NCBI GenBank assembly: GCA_021647375.1
Contig: JAKIUV010000076.1
Location: 1 to 12,503, forward strand
Direction: 5' to 3'
Source of the DNA: Robiginitomaculum sp.
GTDB taxonomy: Bacteria > Pseudomonadota > Alphaproteobacteria > Caulobacterales > Maricaulaceae
DNA length: 12,503 nucleotides
The notes beneath the pieces were generated by a model. The model saw only the letters and a program-made list of their open reading frames with translations, was not told the origin of the DNA and did not search any database. This document shows, piece after piece, positions 1 through 7,711 of the stretch. The first letter of the stretch is position 1. The number at the start of each line of letters is the position of its first letter. Both the position numbers and the translations under genes were made by a program.

Positions 1-2
1 TA

Positions 3-1262
3 CAATCGCTTGCACCGCCAACTGAAATTCCCCGTGCGCCAACTTTATCACAAGCTTTAGAGCTGACGGAACGCGCCGAAAAGCAAGCTGTGCCAAGAAG
101 CACTGTGCGCAAGTCTCTGGCAAAGCGGTTGTCGGATGTCATTTGTATTCCGGCCAGCCAATTGCCGCCCCAAGAACGTCATATGGCCGGGGATGTTTTG
201 GTAGAGTTGTTACGTGATGCTGATATTTCTCTACGTGCCAGTGTTGCCAAACGCCTCGTCATGCTCAATGAGGCTCCGCGCACTATTTTGGTTATTCTTG
301 CCAAAGACGAAATTGAAGTGGCGCGGCATGTTTTGGAAAACAGTAAAAGCTTGTCCGATTCGGACCTCATTCAAATCGCCAGGAAAGTCACAACCGAACA
401 CCGCATGATGATGGCACAGCGCAGGCATATCTCAGATGCGGTTGTCGATGTCTTGGTCGAATTTCTCGAAGAAGTTGTTGTTGAGAAATTACTCAGAAAC
501 AAAGGTGCCAATTTTTCGGAAACGGCTATGCAGAGAATATTAACTGTATCACGTTCACACCAACCCTATGTGACATTGCTAGCCAAACGGGTTGAAACTA
601 GGCCCTCCCACGGATTAACGATGTTTTGGTGGGCGGATGCCAAAAACAGAAAAGTGATTTTGCACCGCTTCGGCGTAACCCGCGCCGTCTTGCAACAAAG
701 TTGTGCAGATTTATACCCGCAGGCGGCTGCCGAGGGCTGGAACGATTCTGCCGTAAGGCAGGCTTTGCAATTTATTGAGCGGCGCCAGCGCAATCGTGCC
801 GCCATGGCGCGCTCAAAATTCGAAACGCTCGAAGATGCTATTGACCAAGCGGAGCAAGCGGGTATGAGCCGAAAATTGGCTGATGAAATTTCCTATATTG
901 CCGGTATTAAGCCTGCAACAGGTGCGCAAATTCTCTCGGATAAAACTGGGGAGGCTCTCGCCATATTGTGCAAGGCTCCGGGGTTGCGGCAAAAGCATAT
1001 CAAAAAACTATGGCGCGCCTTGAAACGACCGGAAACCATGCATGACGGCTCTGGGAATCCGCTTTTGGAAAATGCTATCGCCGTTTACGAATCTATTTCC
1101 ACTGATAATGCCCAAACAGTATTGCGTTATTGGAATTGGTCTTTGACTTCTTCTCTTACGCCGGAAGTTCTGCAATATATCAAGCGCGGTGTTATTCCCA
1201 AGGAAGAAGATTTCGGCGCGGCAGCTATAACTGCGGCTCTGGTGTTTGGGAATCGTAAATAA
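3..1262 (+). CDS. DUF2336 domain protein, 5' end outside the window
   Basis: The reading frame is open from the left edge, so this is a C-terminal fragment. The GTG at 90 is an internal valine codon with no need to be a start, because 29 further in-frame codons without a stop precede it. The protein resembles the alphaproteobacterial DUF2336 family. It has an all-helical, HEAT-like pattern with repeated R..LA..L units, followed by family phrases such as LAKDEIEVARHVLENS and LSDSDLIQIAR (about 70-100 residues after the GTG) and a late helical region ending near GVIPKEEDFGAAA. There are no membrane helices and no signal peptide, so it is probably cytoplasmic. No biochemical function is established for the family to my knowledge. 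The 133 bp that follow contain no clear hairpin terminator, only an AT-rich stretch. The family call is fairly secure; the function is unknown. Confidence 0.8.
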   Translation, partial: QSLAPPTEIPRAPTLSQALELTERAEKQAVPRSTVRKSLAKRLSDVICIPASQLPPQERHMAGDVLVELLRDADISLRASVAKRLVMLNEAPRTILVILAKDEIEVARHVLENSKSLSDSDLIQIARKVTTEHRMMMAQRRHISDAVVDVLVEFLEEVVVEKLLRNKGANFSETAMQRILTVSRSHQPYVTLLAKRVETRPSHGLTMFWWADAKNRKVILHRFGVTRAVLQQSCADLYPQAAAEGWNDSAVRQALQFIERRQRNRAAMARSKFETLEDAIDQAEQAGMSRKLADEISYIAGIKPATGAQILSDKTGEALAILCKAPGLRQKHIKKLWRALKRPETMHDGSGNPLLENAIAVYESISTDNAQTVLRYWNWSLTSSLTPEVLQYIKRGVIPKEEDFGAAAITAALVFGNRK

Positions 1263-1324
1263 ACCTGCACGTTAAATTTCTCCACAAGTCAAGAATTTTA
1301 TTAACAATTTTTTTTCGGTTATGC

Positions 1325-1353
1325 TTGGCGTGTCTGAATATTGCCGCTATGCT
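1325..1353 (+). promoter_or_regulatory. Candidate sigma-70-type promoter of the antiporter operon
   Basis: TTGGCG at 1325-1330 and TATGCT at 1348-1353 are separated by exactly 17 nt, each matching 4 of 6 consensus bases. They lie 43 bp before the first operon gene, inside the only non-coding gap (1263-1395) ahead of it. A T-rich run (about 1308-1315) sits just upstream. This is a pattern match only; no transcription start is known. Confidence 0.35.
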
Positions 1354-1395
1354 TTCCTCTGATTGAGGTGTGTTTAGGGGAAGGAAATAGAGTTC

Positions 1396-1905
1396 ATGGT
1401 TCGCTCGGCGTTTATATTAGTTGTTGTATTGGCCGCTTACTGGCTGACGCTATCTGGTTATTTGTATAAACCCGTGCTTTTGATTGTGGGAACGATTTCC
1501 ATTCTAGTTGTGCTTGGTCTGTCTTGGCGTATGAAAATTCTGGATGCGGAAACGGCACCTTACTTTCACGGCAAAGCCGCTGGCTATTATGCTTGGCTAT
1601 TTGTGGAGATTACCAAAGCCAATATGTCCGTCATTAAGGCCGTGCTTAGCCCTGATATGGAAATATCCCCCACAACCACCAAAGTGCCCATGAAGCAATC
1701 CACGGATTTGGGGCGCGTAACCTTTGCCAATTCAATTACTTTGACGCCGGGAACTATTGCGGTGGTGATGGGCGAAAGCAACATACTCGTACATGCTTTA
1801 TTCTCGGAAATGACAAATGCAGCCGATTTCCAAGACATGGGTGACCGCGCCGGGTGGGCCGTTAGCGATCCCATGCTTGGTAGAATAGAAAAAGGAGCAA
1901 GCTAA
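1396..1905 (+). CDS. mrpE: Mrp/Mnh antiporter subunit E
   Basis: This 169-residue membrane protein matches the MnhE/MrpE family in length and layout. Two or three hydrophobic helices fill about residues 3-82, and a soluble C-terminal domain contains the family phrase FANSITLTPGTIAV (about 110-123). MrpE is needed for assembly and activity of the Mrp monovalent cation/proton antiporter and corresponds to MbhA of archaeal membrane-bound hydrogenase. The ATG is preceded by a strong purine-rich ribosome site (AGGGGAAGGA at 1376-1385). It is the first gene of the operon, and its TAA is followed without a gap by the GTG of mrpF. Confidence 0.92.
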   Translation: MVRSAFILVVVLAAYWLTLSGYLYKPVLLIVGTISILVVLGLSWRMKILDAETAPYFHGKAAGYYAWLFVEITKANMSVIKAVLSPDMEISPTTTKVPMKQSTDLGRVTFANSITLTPGTIAVVMGESNILVHALFSEMTNAADFQDMGDRAGWAVSDPMLGRIEKGAS

Positions 1906-2259
1906 GTGGAGCAGGCTCTACACTATCTTAATGTTGGCACGGCGATGTTTTTGCTTATCGGCATGGCGTTATTGCTCGGGCGTTTGCTGAGCGGGCCGAC
2001 GCTGTATGACCGGATTTTGGCGGTCAACTCATTTGGCACCAAGACGGTTTTGTTTTTGTGCGTGTTTTCTCTGATCATTGGGCGGCAAGACGGCATTGAT
2101 ATTGCCATTCTTTATGCGCTGATGAATTTTATTGCCACCATCGCCGTCCTGAAATTCTTTCGGTATAGTGCGCTGGATGTATCTATGAACTATAGTAGCA
2201 GAGGTGACTTGAGCAAAACTGTTGTGGGTAAGGCCGAAATGAGCGGGGAGGACACGTAA
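1906..2259 (+). CDS. mrpF: Mrp/Mnh antiporter subunit F
   Basis: This small protein of 117 residues has three predicted membrane helices and the MrpF/MnhF phrases GPTLYDRILAVNSFGTK (about 30-46) and DIAILYALMNFIATIAVLKF (about 65-84). MrpF is a small integral subunit of the Mrp complex, equivalent to MbhB. The start is a GTG directly after the mrpE stop, with AAAGGAG at 1891-1897 as ribosome site. About 30 hydrophilic residues extend past the last helix and carry no recognised motif. The stop overlaps the next start as TAATG. Confidence 0.92.
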   Translation: MEQALHYLNVGTAMFLLIGMALLLGRLLSGPTLYDRILAVNSFGTKTVLFLCVFSLIIGRQDGIDIAILYALMNFIATIAVLKFFRYSALDVSMNYSSRGDLSKTVVGKAEMSGEDT

Positions 2260-2714
2260 TGGACGGCGATGTTCTGCATATGCTGCAATTTGTGATTAGC
2301 GCACTTCTTCTGGCGGGCGGCGTGTTTTTTGTCATTGCTGGTACGGTGGGCGTGTTGCGCTTTCCTGATTTTTATACGCGTATGCATGCGGCGGGTATGA
2401 CTGATACATTGGGGGCGGAATTGGTCTTGCTGGGCTTAATTGTTCAGGCAGGGTTCTCGCAGACCAGTTTGAAATTGGCTTTAATTGCGTTCTTATTGTT
2501 TTTGACCAGCCCGACAGCCGCCCATGCCGTTGTTGGCGCTGCGCATAATGCGGGTTTAAAGCCTATGTTGGGTAAATACCGTGCGCCTGCGCCCGGTGAG
2601 GCGCCAGAAGTCAAATCTGAAGTCAAGCCAAAGACCAAGTCCAAGGCCAAGTCCAAGGCCAAGACCAAGTCCAAGCCTAAGCCTAAGCCAAGAACCAAAA
2701 AGAAGGCTACATGA
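2259..2714 (+). CDS. mrpG: Mrp/Mnh antiporter subunit G with lysine-rich tail
   Basis: The first ~105 residues are a normal MrpG/MnhG: three membrane helices and the signature GTVGVLRFPDFYTRMHAAG (about 28-46) followed by TDTLGAELVLLG. In Mrp complexes this subunit sits with E and F; it corresponds to MbhC. Residues 119-150 are an added tail made almost only of Lys alternating with Ser, Ala, Thr and Pro, encoded by repeated AAGNCC units. This tail is not part of the conserved domain. It could bind acidic lipids, RNA or an acidic partner, but that is a guess. The start overlaps the mrpF stop (TAATG) with GGGGAGG at 2244-2251 upstream; the stop overlaps the next gene as ATGA. Confidence 0.92.
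   Translation: MDGDVLHMLQFVISALLLAGGVFFVIAGTVGVLRFPDFYTRMHAAGMTDTLGAELVLLGLIVQAGFSQTSLKLALIAFLLFLTSPTAAHAVVGAAHNAGLKPMLGKYRAPAPGEAPEVKSEVKPKTKSKAKSKAKTKSKPKPKPRTKKKAT
2625..2706 (+). repeat. Degenerate AAGNCC repeat inside mrpG
   Basis: The 3' end of mrpG consists of in-frame hexamers close to AAGNCC (AAGTCC, AAGGCC, AAGACC, AAGCCT). A 12-bp unit AAGTCCAAGGCC occurs twice in perfect tandem at 2637-2648 and 2649-2660. The repeat encodes alternating Lys and small residues. Being in frame and a multiple of six, copy changes would lengthen or shorten the tail without a frameshift, so it is a plausible site of length variation between strains. Confidence 0.85.
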
Positions 2715-3337
2715 TGGAAGGTTTTACGCCGATTTTACTCTTGGATATGGGATTGCTCGCTATGTTGGTCGTGGTGGCTTTTGCCGTTGTACGCCTGCGT
2801 TCATTGTTCGCTATTGTTATGTTGCAAGGCGTTTATTCGCTCCTGTCTGCGGCTTGGTTTGTATCTCTGGATGCGGTCGACGTCGCTTTCACCGAGGCTG
2901 CCGTTGGGGCGGGGATTTCTACGGTGCTTATGCTTGGTGCGATGTTGTTGACTGAGCGCGAAGCCAAGCCAGTGCCTTTTCAAAAACAATTGGGGCCATT
3001 GTTTATTGTCACAATCGTAGCTCTCGCAATGTTCTATGCGGTCGGTGATATGCCGGCATTTGGTGATGCGCTTTCTCCGGCCAATAGTTATGTGGGCGCC
3101 GATTATATTGCCGCAACCAAGAACGATATTATTCTGCCCAATGTGGTGACAGCGGTTTTAGCCAGCTATCGAAGCTTTGATACATTCGGCGAGGTTGTTG
3201 TGGTTTATATGGCGGGGCTTGGGATTTTACTCTTGCTCGGTTTGAACGGCAATGCAGGTAAATGGCGGGCTAAGCCTAATGGCCAAAATATTACAGGTCG
3301 CAAAAACACCGCAGAGCAAAGAGAGGATAAACCGTGA
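2711..3337 (+). CDS. DUF4040 (MbhD/MbhE-like) antiporter subunit, equivalent to the C-terminal part of MrpA
   Basis: This 208-residue membrane protein joins two modules. The N-terminal one has the MbhD/DUF4040 phrase VDVAFTEAAVGAGIST (about 56-71) between hydrophobic helices. The C-terminal one has the MbhE-like phrase VVTAVLASYRSFDTFGE (about 145-161) followed by a final helix. In classical Mrp these modules form the C-terminal part of the large MrpA protein, where acidic residues of this region are proposed to help ion transfer. In archaeal Mbh they are the separate subunits MbhD and MbhE. Here they form one free-standing gene. The start overlaps the mrpG stop (ATGA); a second ATG at 2714 is equally possible. 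The polar C-terminal ~25 residues are not conserved in a way I recognise. Confidence 0.85.
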   Translation: MMEGFTPILLLDMGLLAMLVVVAFAVVRLRSLFAIVMLQGVYSLLSAAWFVSLDAVDVAFTEAAVGAGISTVLMLGAMLLTEREAKPVPFQKQLGPLFIVTIVALAMFYAVGDMPAFGDALSPANSYVGADYIAATKNDIILPNVVTAVLASYRSFDTFGEVVVVYMAGLGILLLLGLNGNAGKWRAKPNGQNITGRKNTAEQREDKP

Positions 3338-3795
3338 GTGCTCAAAACCAACATAGTCCACATGTGATTTTACGCGTTGTCTCCAAAATCCTTATCCCGC
3401 TGATTGCTCTCTTTGCGCTTTACGTGCATTTTCACGGCGATTACGGCCCCGGCGGCGGGTTTCAGGCTGGCGTGATATTCGCCTCCGCAATCATTCTTTA
3501 CGCGCTCATTTTTGGTCTCGACGAAGCCAAACGGGCAGTGCCGCCGTCTTGGGTACGGATATGTATGTCGCTGGGTGTATTGGTTTACGGCGGAACAGGG
3601 GTGGCCACATGGATGCTGGGCGGTCAATTTTTAAACTTTACAGTTTTTGCGCCCGAAAGCACCCATGCATCAGGTCAGCATTGGGGGATTTTCGCGGTTG
3701 AGCTTGGCGTGTTGTTCGCGGTCACTGGCGCTATGGTGGCGATTTTCTACGCTTTTGGCTCCCGTGTTCCGGAACTTAGGGATGAGGATTGGTAA
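3334..3795 (+). CDS. mrpB: Mrp/Mnh antiporter subunit B
   Basis: A 153-residue protein with four predicted membrane helices and the MnhB signature VHFHGDYGPGGGFQAGVI (about 31-48), followed by a later conserved stretch GIFAVELGVLFAVTGAM (about 118-134). MrpB is a core membrane subunit of the antiporter, equivalent to MbhF. The start is a GTG overlapping the previous stop as GTGA, with GAGAGGA at 3321-3327 as ribosome site. Its own stop overlaps the mrpC start (TAATG). Confidence 0.93.
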   Translation: MSAQNQHSPHVILRVVSKILIPLIALFALYVHFHGDYGPGGGFQAGVIFASAIILYALIFGLDEAKRAVPPSWVRICMSLGVLVYGGTGVATWMLGGQFLNFTVFAPESTHASGQHWGIFAVELGVLFAVTGAMVAIFYAFGSRVPELRDEDW

Positions 3796-4244
3796 TGACG
3801 GCAATTTTTGAGCATTTCAATTTTGTAGTGGTTATTGTTTTGATGATGACCGGGCTTTTTGTTGTATTTGCTACCCAAAATATGATCAAGAAACTTGTTG
3901 GTTTGTCGGTGTTTCAAACCTCGGTGTTTTTGCTCTATATCAGCCTGTCAAAAGTCAGCGGCGGGCAGCCTCCTATTATTGACAAAAAAGATTTACACGG
4001 TGCTTCATACCCTGCGGACGGCGGCTATGATGCCGCGCCAGATAGTGCTTACCAAGCCGCAGAAGTCCTTTACTCCAACCCGCTACCCCATGTGTTAATT
4101 CTGACGGCTATTGTGGTCGGCGTTGCAACACTTGCTATTGGGCTGGCTTTGGTTGTGCGGGTCCGCGAAGTTTACGGTACTATTGAGGACGACGAAATTA
4201 ATAAAATAGACTATAATGAAAACCTGGAAGGGGTCGCGAGATAA
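3795..4244 (+). CDS. mrpC: Mrp/Mnh antiporter subunit C (NuoK-like)
   Basis: This 149-residue NuoK/MnhC-type subunit has three membrane helices. The first two lie within about residues 8-55 (TQNMIKKLVGLSVFQTSVFL), and the third follows the strong family phrase NPLPHVLILTAIVVGVAT (about 91-108). An insert of about 35 polar residues separates helices 2 and 3. MrpC links the antiporter subunits in the complex and is equivalent to MbhG. I chose the ATG at 3795, which overlaps the mrpB stop (TAATG) and has GAGGA at 3784-3788. An in-frame TTG at 3789 would add only two residues. Confidence 0.92.
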   Translation: MTAIFEHFNFVVVIVLMMTGLFVVFATQNMIKKLVGLSVFQTSVFLLYISLSKVSGGQPPIIDKKDLHGASYPADGGYDAAPDSAYQAAEVLYSNPLPHVLILTAIVVGVATLAIGLALVVRVREVYGTIEDDEINKIDYNENLEGVAR

Positions 4245-5821
4245 TGCAAGTTATGTCCCTATTCCCGGAGTGGATTTTATCCCACGGCGCGGCTTCGATT
4301 GTCGTGGTGCCGCTGTTATTGGCCGTAATTACGGCACTTAATCCAAGCGCTAAACTTGCTTGGGCTACTGTGCTTGGCGTTACGGCTCTTTGCGTATTTA
4401 CCGCCCTTGGTCTGTTATTACAGGTCATGTCCTACGGCCCCATCCATTATAATATGGGCGGCTGGGCACCACCTCTGGGGATTGGTTATTATATTGACGG
4501 GCTGAATGCGCCGCTCTTATTGCTCATCTCAGTCGTGGCATTTTTATGTACGCTCTACGCTTTGCCCAGTGTCATTGCGGAGGTTGAACCCAAGAAAAGG
4601 GGGCCGTTTTACGCGGCATTCCTGATTAGTCTAGCGGGTCTATTGGGTATGGTTACGACGGCAGATGCATTTAACGTATTTGTGTTTCTCGAAGTCTCCT
4701 CAATCTCGACTTATGTGTTGGTGGCTATGGGGGCAAGCCGTGATCGCCGTGCTTTGTCGTCGAGTTTTAACTATCTGATTATGGGCAGTATCGGCGCGAC
4801 GTTCTTTGTTATTGGTATCGGATTTCTCTATATGCAAACCGGGACGCTTAACATGATGGATATGGCGCGTTTGTTACAAGAAATCGGGCCGGGCGACCGT
4901 GTGGTGCAATTGGCCTTTGCCTTTATTGTTATCGGCTTGGGTCTGAAATTGGCTATGTTCCCGCTGCATATGTGGTTGCCGGGTGCTTATGCTTATGCGC
5001 CAAGTTTTTTTACGGCGTTTCTCGCCGCGACTGCCACCAAGGCGGCGCTGTATTTACTGCTCCGGTTTACCTTTACCGTGTTTGATCCCAGTTGGGATTA
5101 TATTGCCACTGCCGTGATGATATTATTGGCGGGCATGGGGATAGCGGGCATGGTGGCGGCCAGCCTTCAGGCTATTTTCCAAAATGATATTCGCCGGGTT
5201 TTGGCCTATTCTTCGGTGGCCCAAGTTGGTTATATGTTGCTCGGTATTGGTATGGCGACAACACTTGGCCTAACCGCCGGTTATTTGCATATGATCAATC
5301 ACGCTATTATGAAGGGGGCTTTGTTTATCGCCGTCGGCGCGTTTTGGTACCGGTTCGGTATTACGCAAGTTTCGGATATGCGCGGGCTTGGCAAGACCAT
5401 GCCTTGGACTATGGCCGGGTTTACCATAGCGGGCATTTCTTTAATCGGCGTGCCGGGCACTGTCGGCTTTGTTTCGAAGCTTATACTGGTAGAAGCCGCA
5501 GCCGAAAACGGTTGGTGGTGGGCAATCGGGGTGATTGTTGCTACGTCTATTCTGGCAATAATCTATGTAGGTCGGATGATTGAAAAGGCCTATTTTAAAC
5601 CCGTCCCACAAATAAATGACAGGCCCGTCCTGCGTAATGAAGCTCCGCTCGCCATGCTTATCCCTTTATGGGTTTTGGCTTTGGCGTCCTTGGTGTTTGG
5701 TATTCAAACCGAGTGGCTGACATCCATGGCCGAAGCGGCGGCACAGGTATTAAGCGCCGGGCCAAATACGGACATTCCGGGTGGGGCTTATATACTGCCC
5801 AAAGTGACAGGGGGGCATTGA
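4244..5821 (+). CDS. mrpD: MrpD-type proton/cation antiporter subunit 1 (NuoM/NuoN-like)
   Basis: At 525 residues with about 14 membrane helices, this has the length and fold of MrpD/NuoM/NuoN proteins. Charged residues expected for ion transfer are visible: Glu150 in helix 5 (FVFLEVSSISTY), Lys235 in helix 7 (GLGLKLAMFPLHMWLP), Lys266 in helix 8, His353/Lys357 in helix 10 (INHAIMKGALF) and Lys412 in helix 12 (GFVSKLIL). In the complex I and Mrp families these residues form the proton path along the membrane centre. Position directly after mrpC corresponds to MbhH or MrpD. The start overlaps the mrpC stop (TAATG), and the next gene begins one base after its own stop. Confidence 0.92.
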   Translation: MQVMSLFPEWILSHGAASIVVVPLLLAVITALNPSAKLAWATVLGVTALCVFTALGLLLQVMSYGPIHYNMGGWAPPLGIGYYIDGLNAPLLLLISVVAFLCTLYALPSVIAEVEPKKRGPFYAAFLISLAGLLGMVTTADAFNVFVFLEVSSISTYVLVAMGASRDRRALSSSFNYLIMGSIGATFFVIGIGFLYMQTGTLNMMDMARLLQEIGPGDRVVQLAFAFIVIGLGLKLAMFPLHMWLPGAYAYAPSFFTAFLAATATKAALYLLLRFTFTVFDPSWDYIATAVMILLAGMGIAGMVAASLQAIFQNDIRRVLAYSSVAQVGYMLLGIGMATTLGLTAGYLHMINHAIMKGALFIAVGAFWYRFGITQVSDMRGLGKTMPWTMAGFTIAGISLIGVPGTVGFVSKLILVEAAAENGWWWAIGVIVATSILAIIYVGRMIEKAYFKPVPQINDRPVLRNEAPLAMLIPLWVLALASLVFGIQTEWLTSMAEAAAQVLSAGPNTDIPGGAYILPKVTGGH

Positions 5822-5822
5822 T

Positions 5823-7334
5823 ATGACACCTGAGTTAGCGCTTATCCTGATAATGATTATTCCCATGCTTGCGGCTGTCCTTATCCCGTTTGCCGGGCGT
5901 TGGACTACCGGGCAGGGGGCTAATGTCCGCGACGGTATTTCCATTGTTGCCGCAGCTGCTTTGCTTGGCGTTGTGATTTGGCTGGTGCGTTATGTGGGGC
6001 TATCGCCCGATAACCGCCCTGAATTATTCTTGTTAGAGTTCGCAGGCACCTTTGAGATTAAACTGAAACTAGAACCACTGGGCGCCGTATTCGCCGCTAT
6101 TGCCAGTTCGCTATGGTTGGTCAATACCATTTTCACAATTGGCTATATGCGCGGCAATAAAGAGAAAAAGCAGACAAGGTTTTACACCTGCGTTGCCATA
6201 GCTATTGCCGCCGTTATGGGGATAGCCAGTTCGGCCAATCTCATTACGTTATTTGTGTTTTACGAAATTTTGACCTTGTCAACATTCCCGCTGGTGACCC
6301 ACAAAGGCGACGCCAAAGCTAAAAAGGGCGGGCGGGTTTATCTGCTTATCCTTATGGCTACATCGCTTGGCCTGCTCCTGCCTGCGATTATTGGTACACA
6401 TGTTCTGGCCGGGACGACAGATTTTCAGGTTGGCGGTATTTTCCCGCCTGGATTTTCGACTTTTGCGGCCAGTGTCTTATTGTTTCTATTTGCCTTTGGT
6501 ATTGGCAAAGCCGCACTTATGCCCATTCATCCCTGGCTACCGAATGCCATGGTTGCGCCCACTCCGGTTAGCGCGCTCTTGCACGCGGTTGCGGTGGTCA
6601 AGGCTGGTGTGTTCACCATGCTGAAAGTCACGGTTTATATTTTCGGCCCCGACCTGATGGGCGAAACCCCTGCCAGTACCGTGTTGGTGTGGATAGCGGC
6701 GCTGTCTATTTTGTTGGCCTCGGTTATAGCCTTGCGCAAAGACAATTTGAAAGCAAGGCTGGCCTATTCAACCATAAGCCAACTGGCCTATATCACCTTG
6801 GGGGCAATGCTCGCGACATCGTTCGCAATTGTCGGCGGCGGCTTGCAAATCATCATGCATGCTTGGGGTAAAATCACGTTGTTTATGTGTGCGGGGGCGA
6901 TTTATACGGTTGTTCACCGTACCGAAATAAGTAGTTTTAACGGGCTTGGCCGCTCTATGCCTTGGGTGTTTGGCGCATTTTTTGTCGGCTCATTATCAAT
7001 CATTGGTGTGCCGCCTATGGGCGGGTCGTGGCCGAAATTCTTTTTGATGATGGGCGCGCTGGACGCTGGACAGAAAGCTATACTCTGGGTGTTGATATTG
7101 TCATCCCTGCTTAATGTTGCCTATCTGATACCGGTGGCTGCGCGGGGTTTCTTGCTCAAGCCGGATAACCCGCGCTCGGATGCGCAAATCGCCGCCCAGC
7201 TTAAGAAACACAGATTTGTCCGCTTTGCGCCCGTATTTACCGCCGCCGGAGCCTTTGCCTTATTTTTTGCTATTGGGCCGCTGGTGGAATATCTTAAACC
7301 GATCCTGCCCGCCCACATGACAGGAGGCTTATAG
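5823..7334 (+). CDS. MrpD/NuoL/M-like proton-conducting subunit 2
   Basis: This second 503-residue antiporter-like protein belongs to the proton_antipo_M superfamily. Visible key residues are Glu148 in helix 5 (FVFYEILTLSTFPLVTH), Lys229 in helix 7 (GIGKAALMPIHPWLPNAM), His254 and Lys260 in helix 8 (LLHAVAVVKAG), His346 and Lys350 in helix 10 (MHAWGKITLF) and Lys405 in helix 12 (GSWPKFF). The PIHPWLPNAMVAPTPVSALLH stretch is closer to NuoL/NuoM wording than that of subunit 1, so this is a divergent paralogue and not a recent duplicate. It ends soon after helix 14, without a long tail. Classical Mrp has one MrpD and one MrpA; this gene has no direct counterpart in a seven-gene operon. Its stop overlaps the next GTG as TAGTG. 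Confidence 0.9.
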   Translation: MTPELALILIMIIPMLAAVLIPFAGRWTTGQGANVRDGISIVAAAALLGVVIWLVRYVGLSPDNRPELFLLEFAGTFEIKLKLEPLGAVFAAIASSLWLVNTIFTIGYMRGNKEKKQTRFYTCVAIAIAAVMGIASSANLITLFVFYEILTLSTFPLVTHKGDAKAKKGGRVYLLILMATSLGLLLPAIIGTHVLAGTTDFQVGGIFPPGFSTFAASVLLFLFAFGIGKAALMPIHPWLPNAMVAPTPVSALLHAVAVVKAGVFTMLKVTVYIFGPDLMGETPASTVLVWIAALSILLASVIALRKDNLKARLAYSTISQLAYITLGAMLATSFAIVGGGLQIIMHAWGKITLFMCAGAIYTVVHRTEISSFNGLGRSMPWVFGAFFVGSLSIIGVPPMGGSWPKFFLMMGALDAGQKAILWVLILSSLLNVAYLIPVAARGFLLKPDNPRSDAQIAAQLKKHRFVRFAPVFTAAGAFALFFAIGPLVEYLKPILPAHMTGGL

Positions 7335-7711
7335 TGACTGATAATAAAAACTCTGGTAAACGAAACTCAAGTAAGCAAAATCCGGTGCTAAGCCCGCGCG
7401 AAATTGTCGAACGCGCCGAAGCACATCCTGCGGCAGTGCCGTTTTTGTGGCTTGGTAGCAAAAAGACCCAGCGTAATTTTATCTATATACCTTTGATAGG
7501 CATGATTGTTTTTTCCATTCTTGGATTTTTCTATCCGGTGTCAAAGCCCGCACCGTGGGATTTTGGGTTTTCTTATACGGTAATCGCGTTTTTCAGTTAT
7601 AGCTTTGTAGTGTTGTCGGCATGGCCATTGTTCAGGCTGTTGTCGCGCCCGGAGAATTATTACGGCGAAGATGATGTAGACGACATAGACGGGGAGGGCG
7701 AAGATGCTTGA
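7334..7711 (+). CDS. Small two-helix membrane protein of the antiporter operon
   Basis: I do not recognise a named family. The 125 residues comprise a basic, polar N-terminus (1-20), a short amphipathic part (LSPREIVERAEAHP), two hydrophobic helices (about 50-67 and 79-101) joined by a Pro-rich loop, and a strongly acidic C-terminus starting after RLLSRPENYYGE. It starts at a GTG overlapping the previous stop, with an excellent AGGAGG at 7322-7327. Its end overlaps the start of the third antiporter gene by 8 nt. This tight fit, and coding-quality sequence unlike the shadow frames, argue that it is a real gene. By position it may be an accessory subunit bridging antiporter subunits 2 and 3, in the manner of small helices in complex I. 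That role is inferred. Confidence 0.8.
   Translation: MTDNKNSGKRNSSKQNPVLSPREIVERAEAHPAAVPFLWLGSKKTQRNFIYIPLIGMIVFSILGFFYPVSKPAPWDFGFSYTVIAFFSYSFVVLSAWPLFRLLSRPENYYGEDDVDDIDGEGEDA

Noticed and set aside
1301..1315. TTAA-N7-TTTT as a CtrA box before the antiporter operon
   Set aside because: Only 6 of 8 bases match, within a T-run that would produce such matches by chance.
2444..2698. Minus-strand frame encoding a Leu-Gly-Leu-Asp rich repeat protein
   Set aside because: It is the antisense of the mrpG lysine repeat; the odd composition follows from the repeat, and it has no start signals or family.
2581..2955. Plus-strand Arg/Ser/Pro-rich frame spanning the mrpG to DUF4040 junction
   Set aside because: It is a frame shadow of the AAGNCC repeat and overlaps two strongly supported genes.
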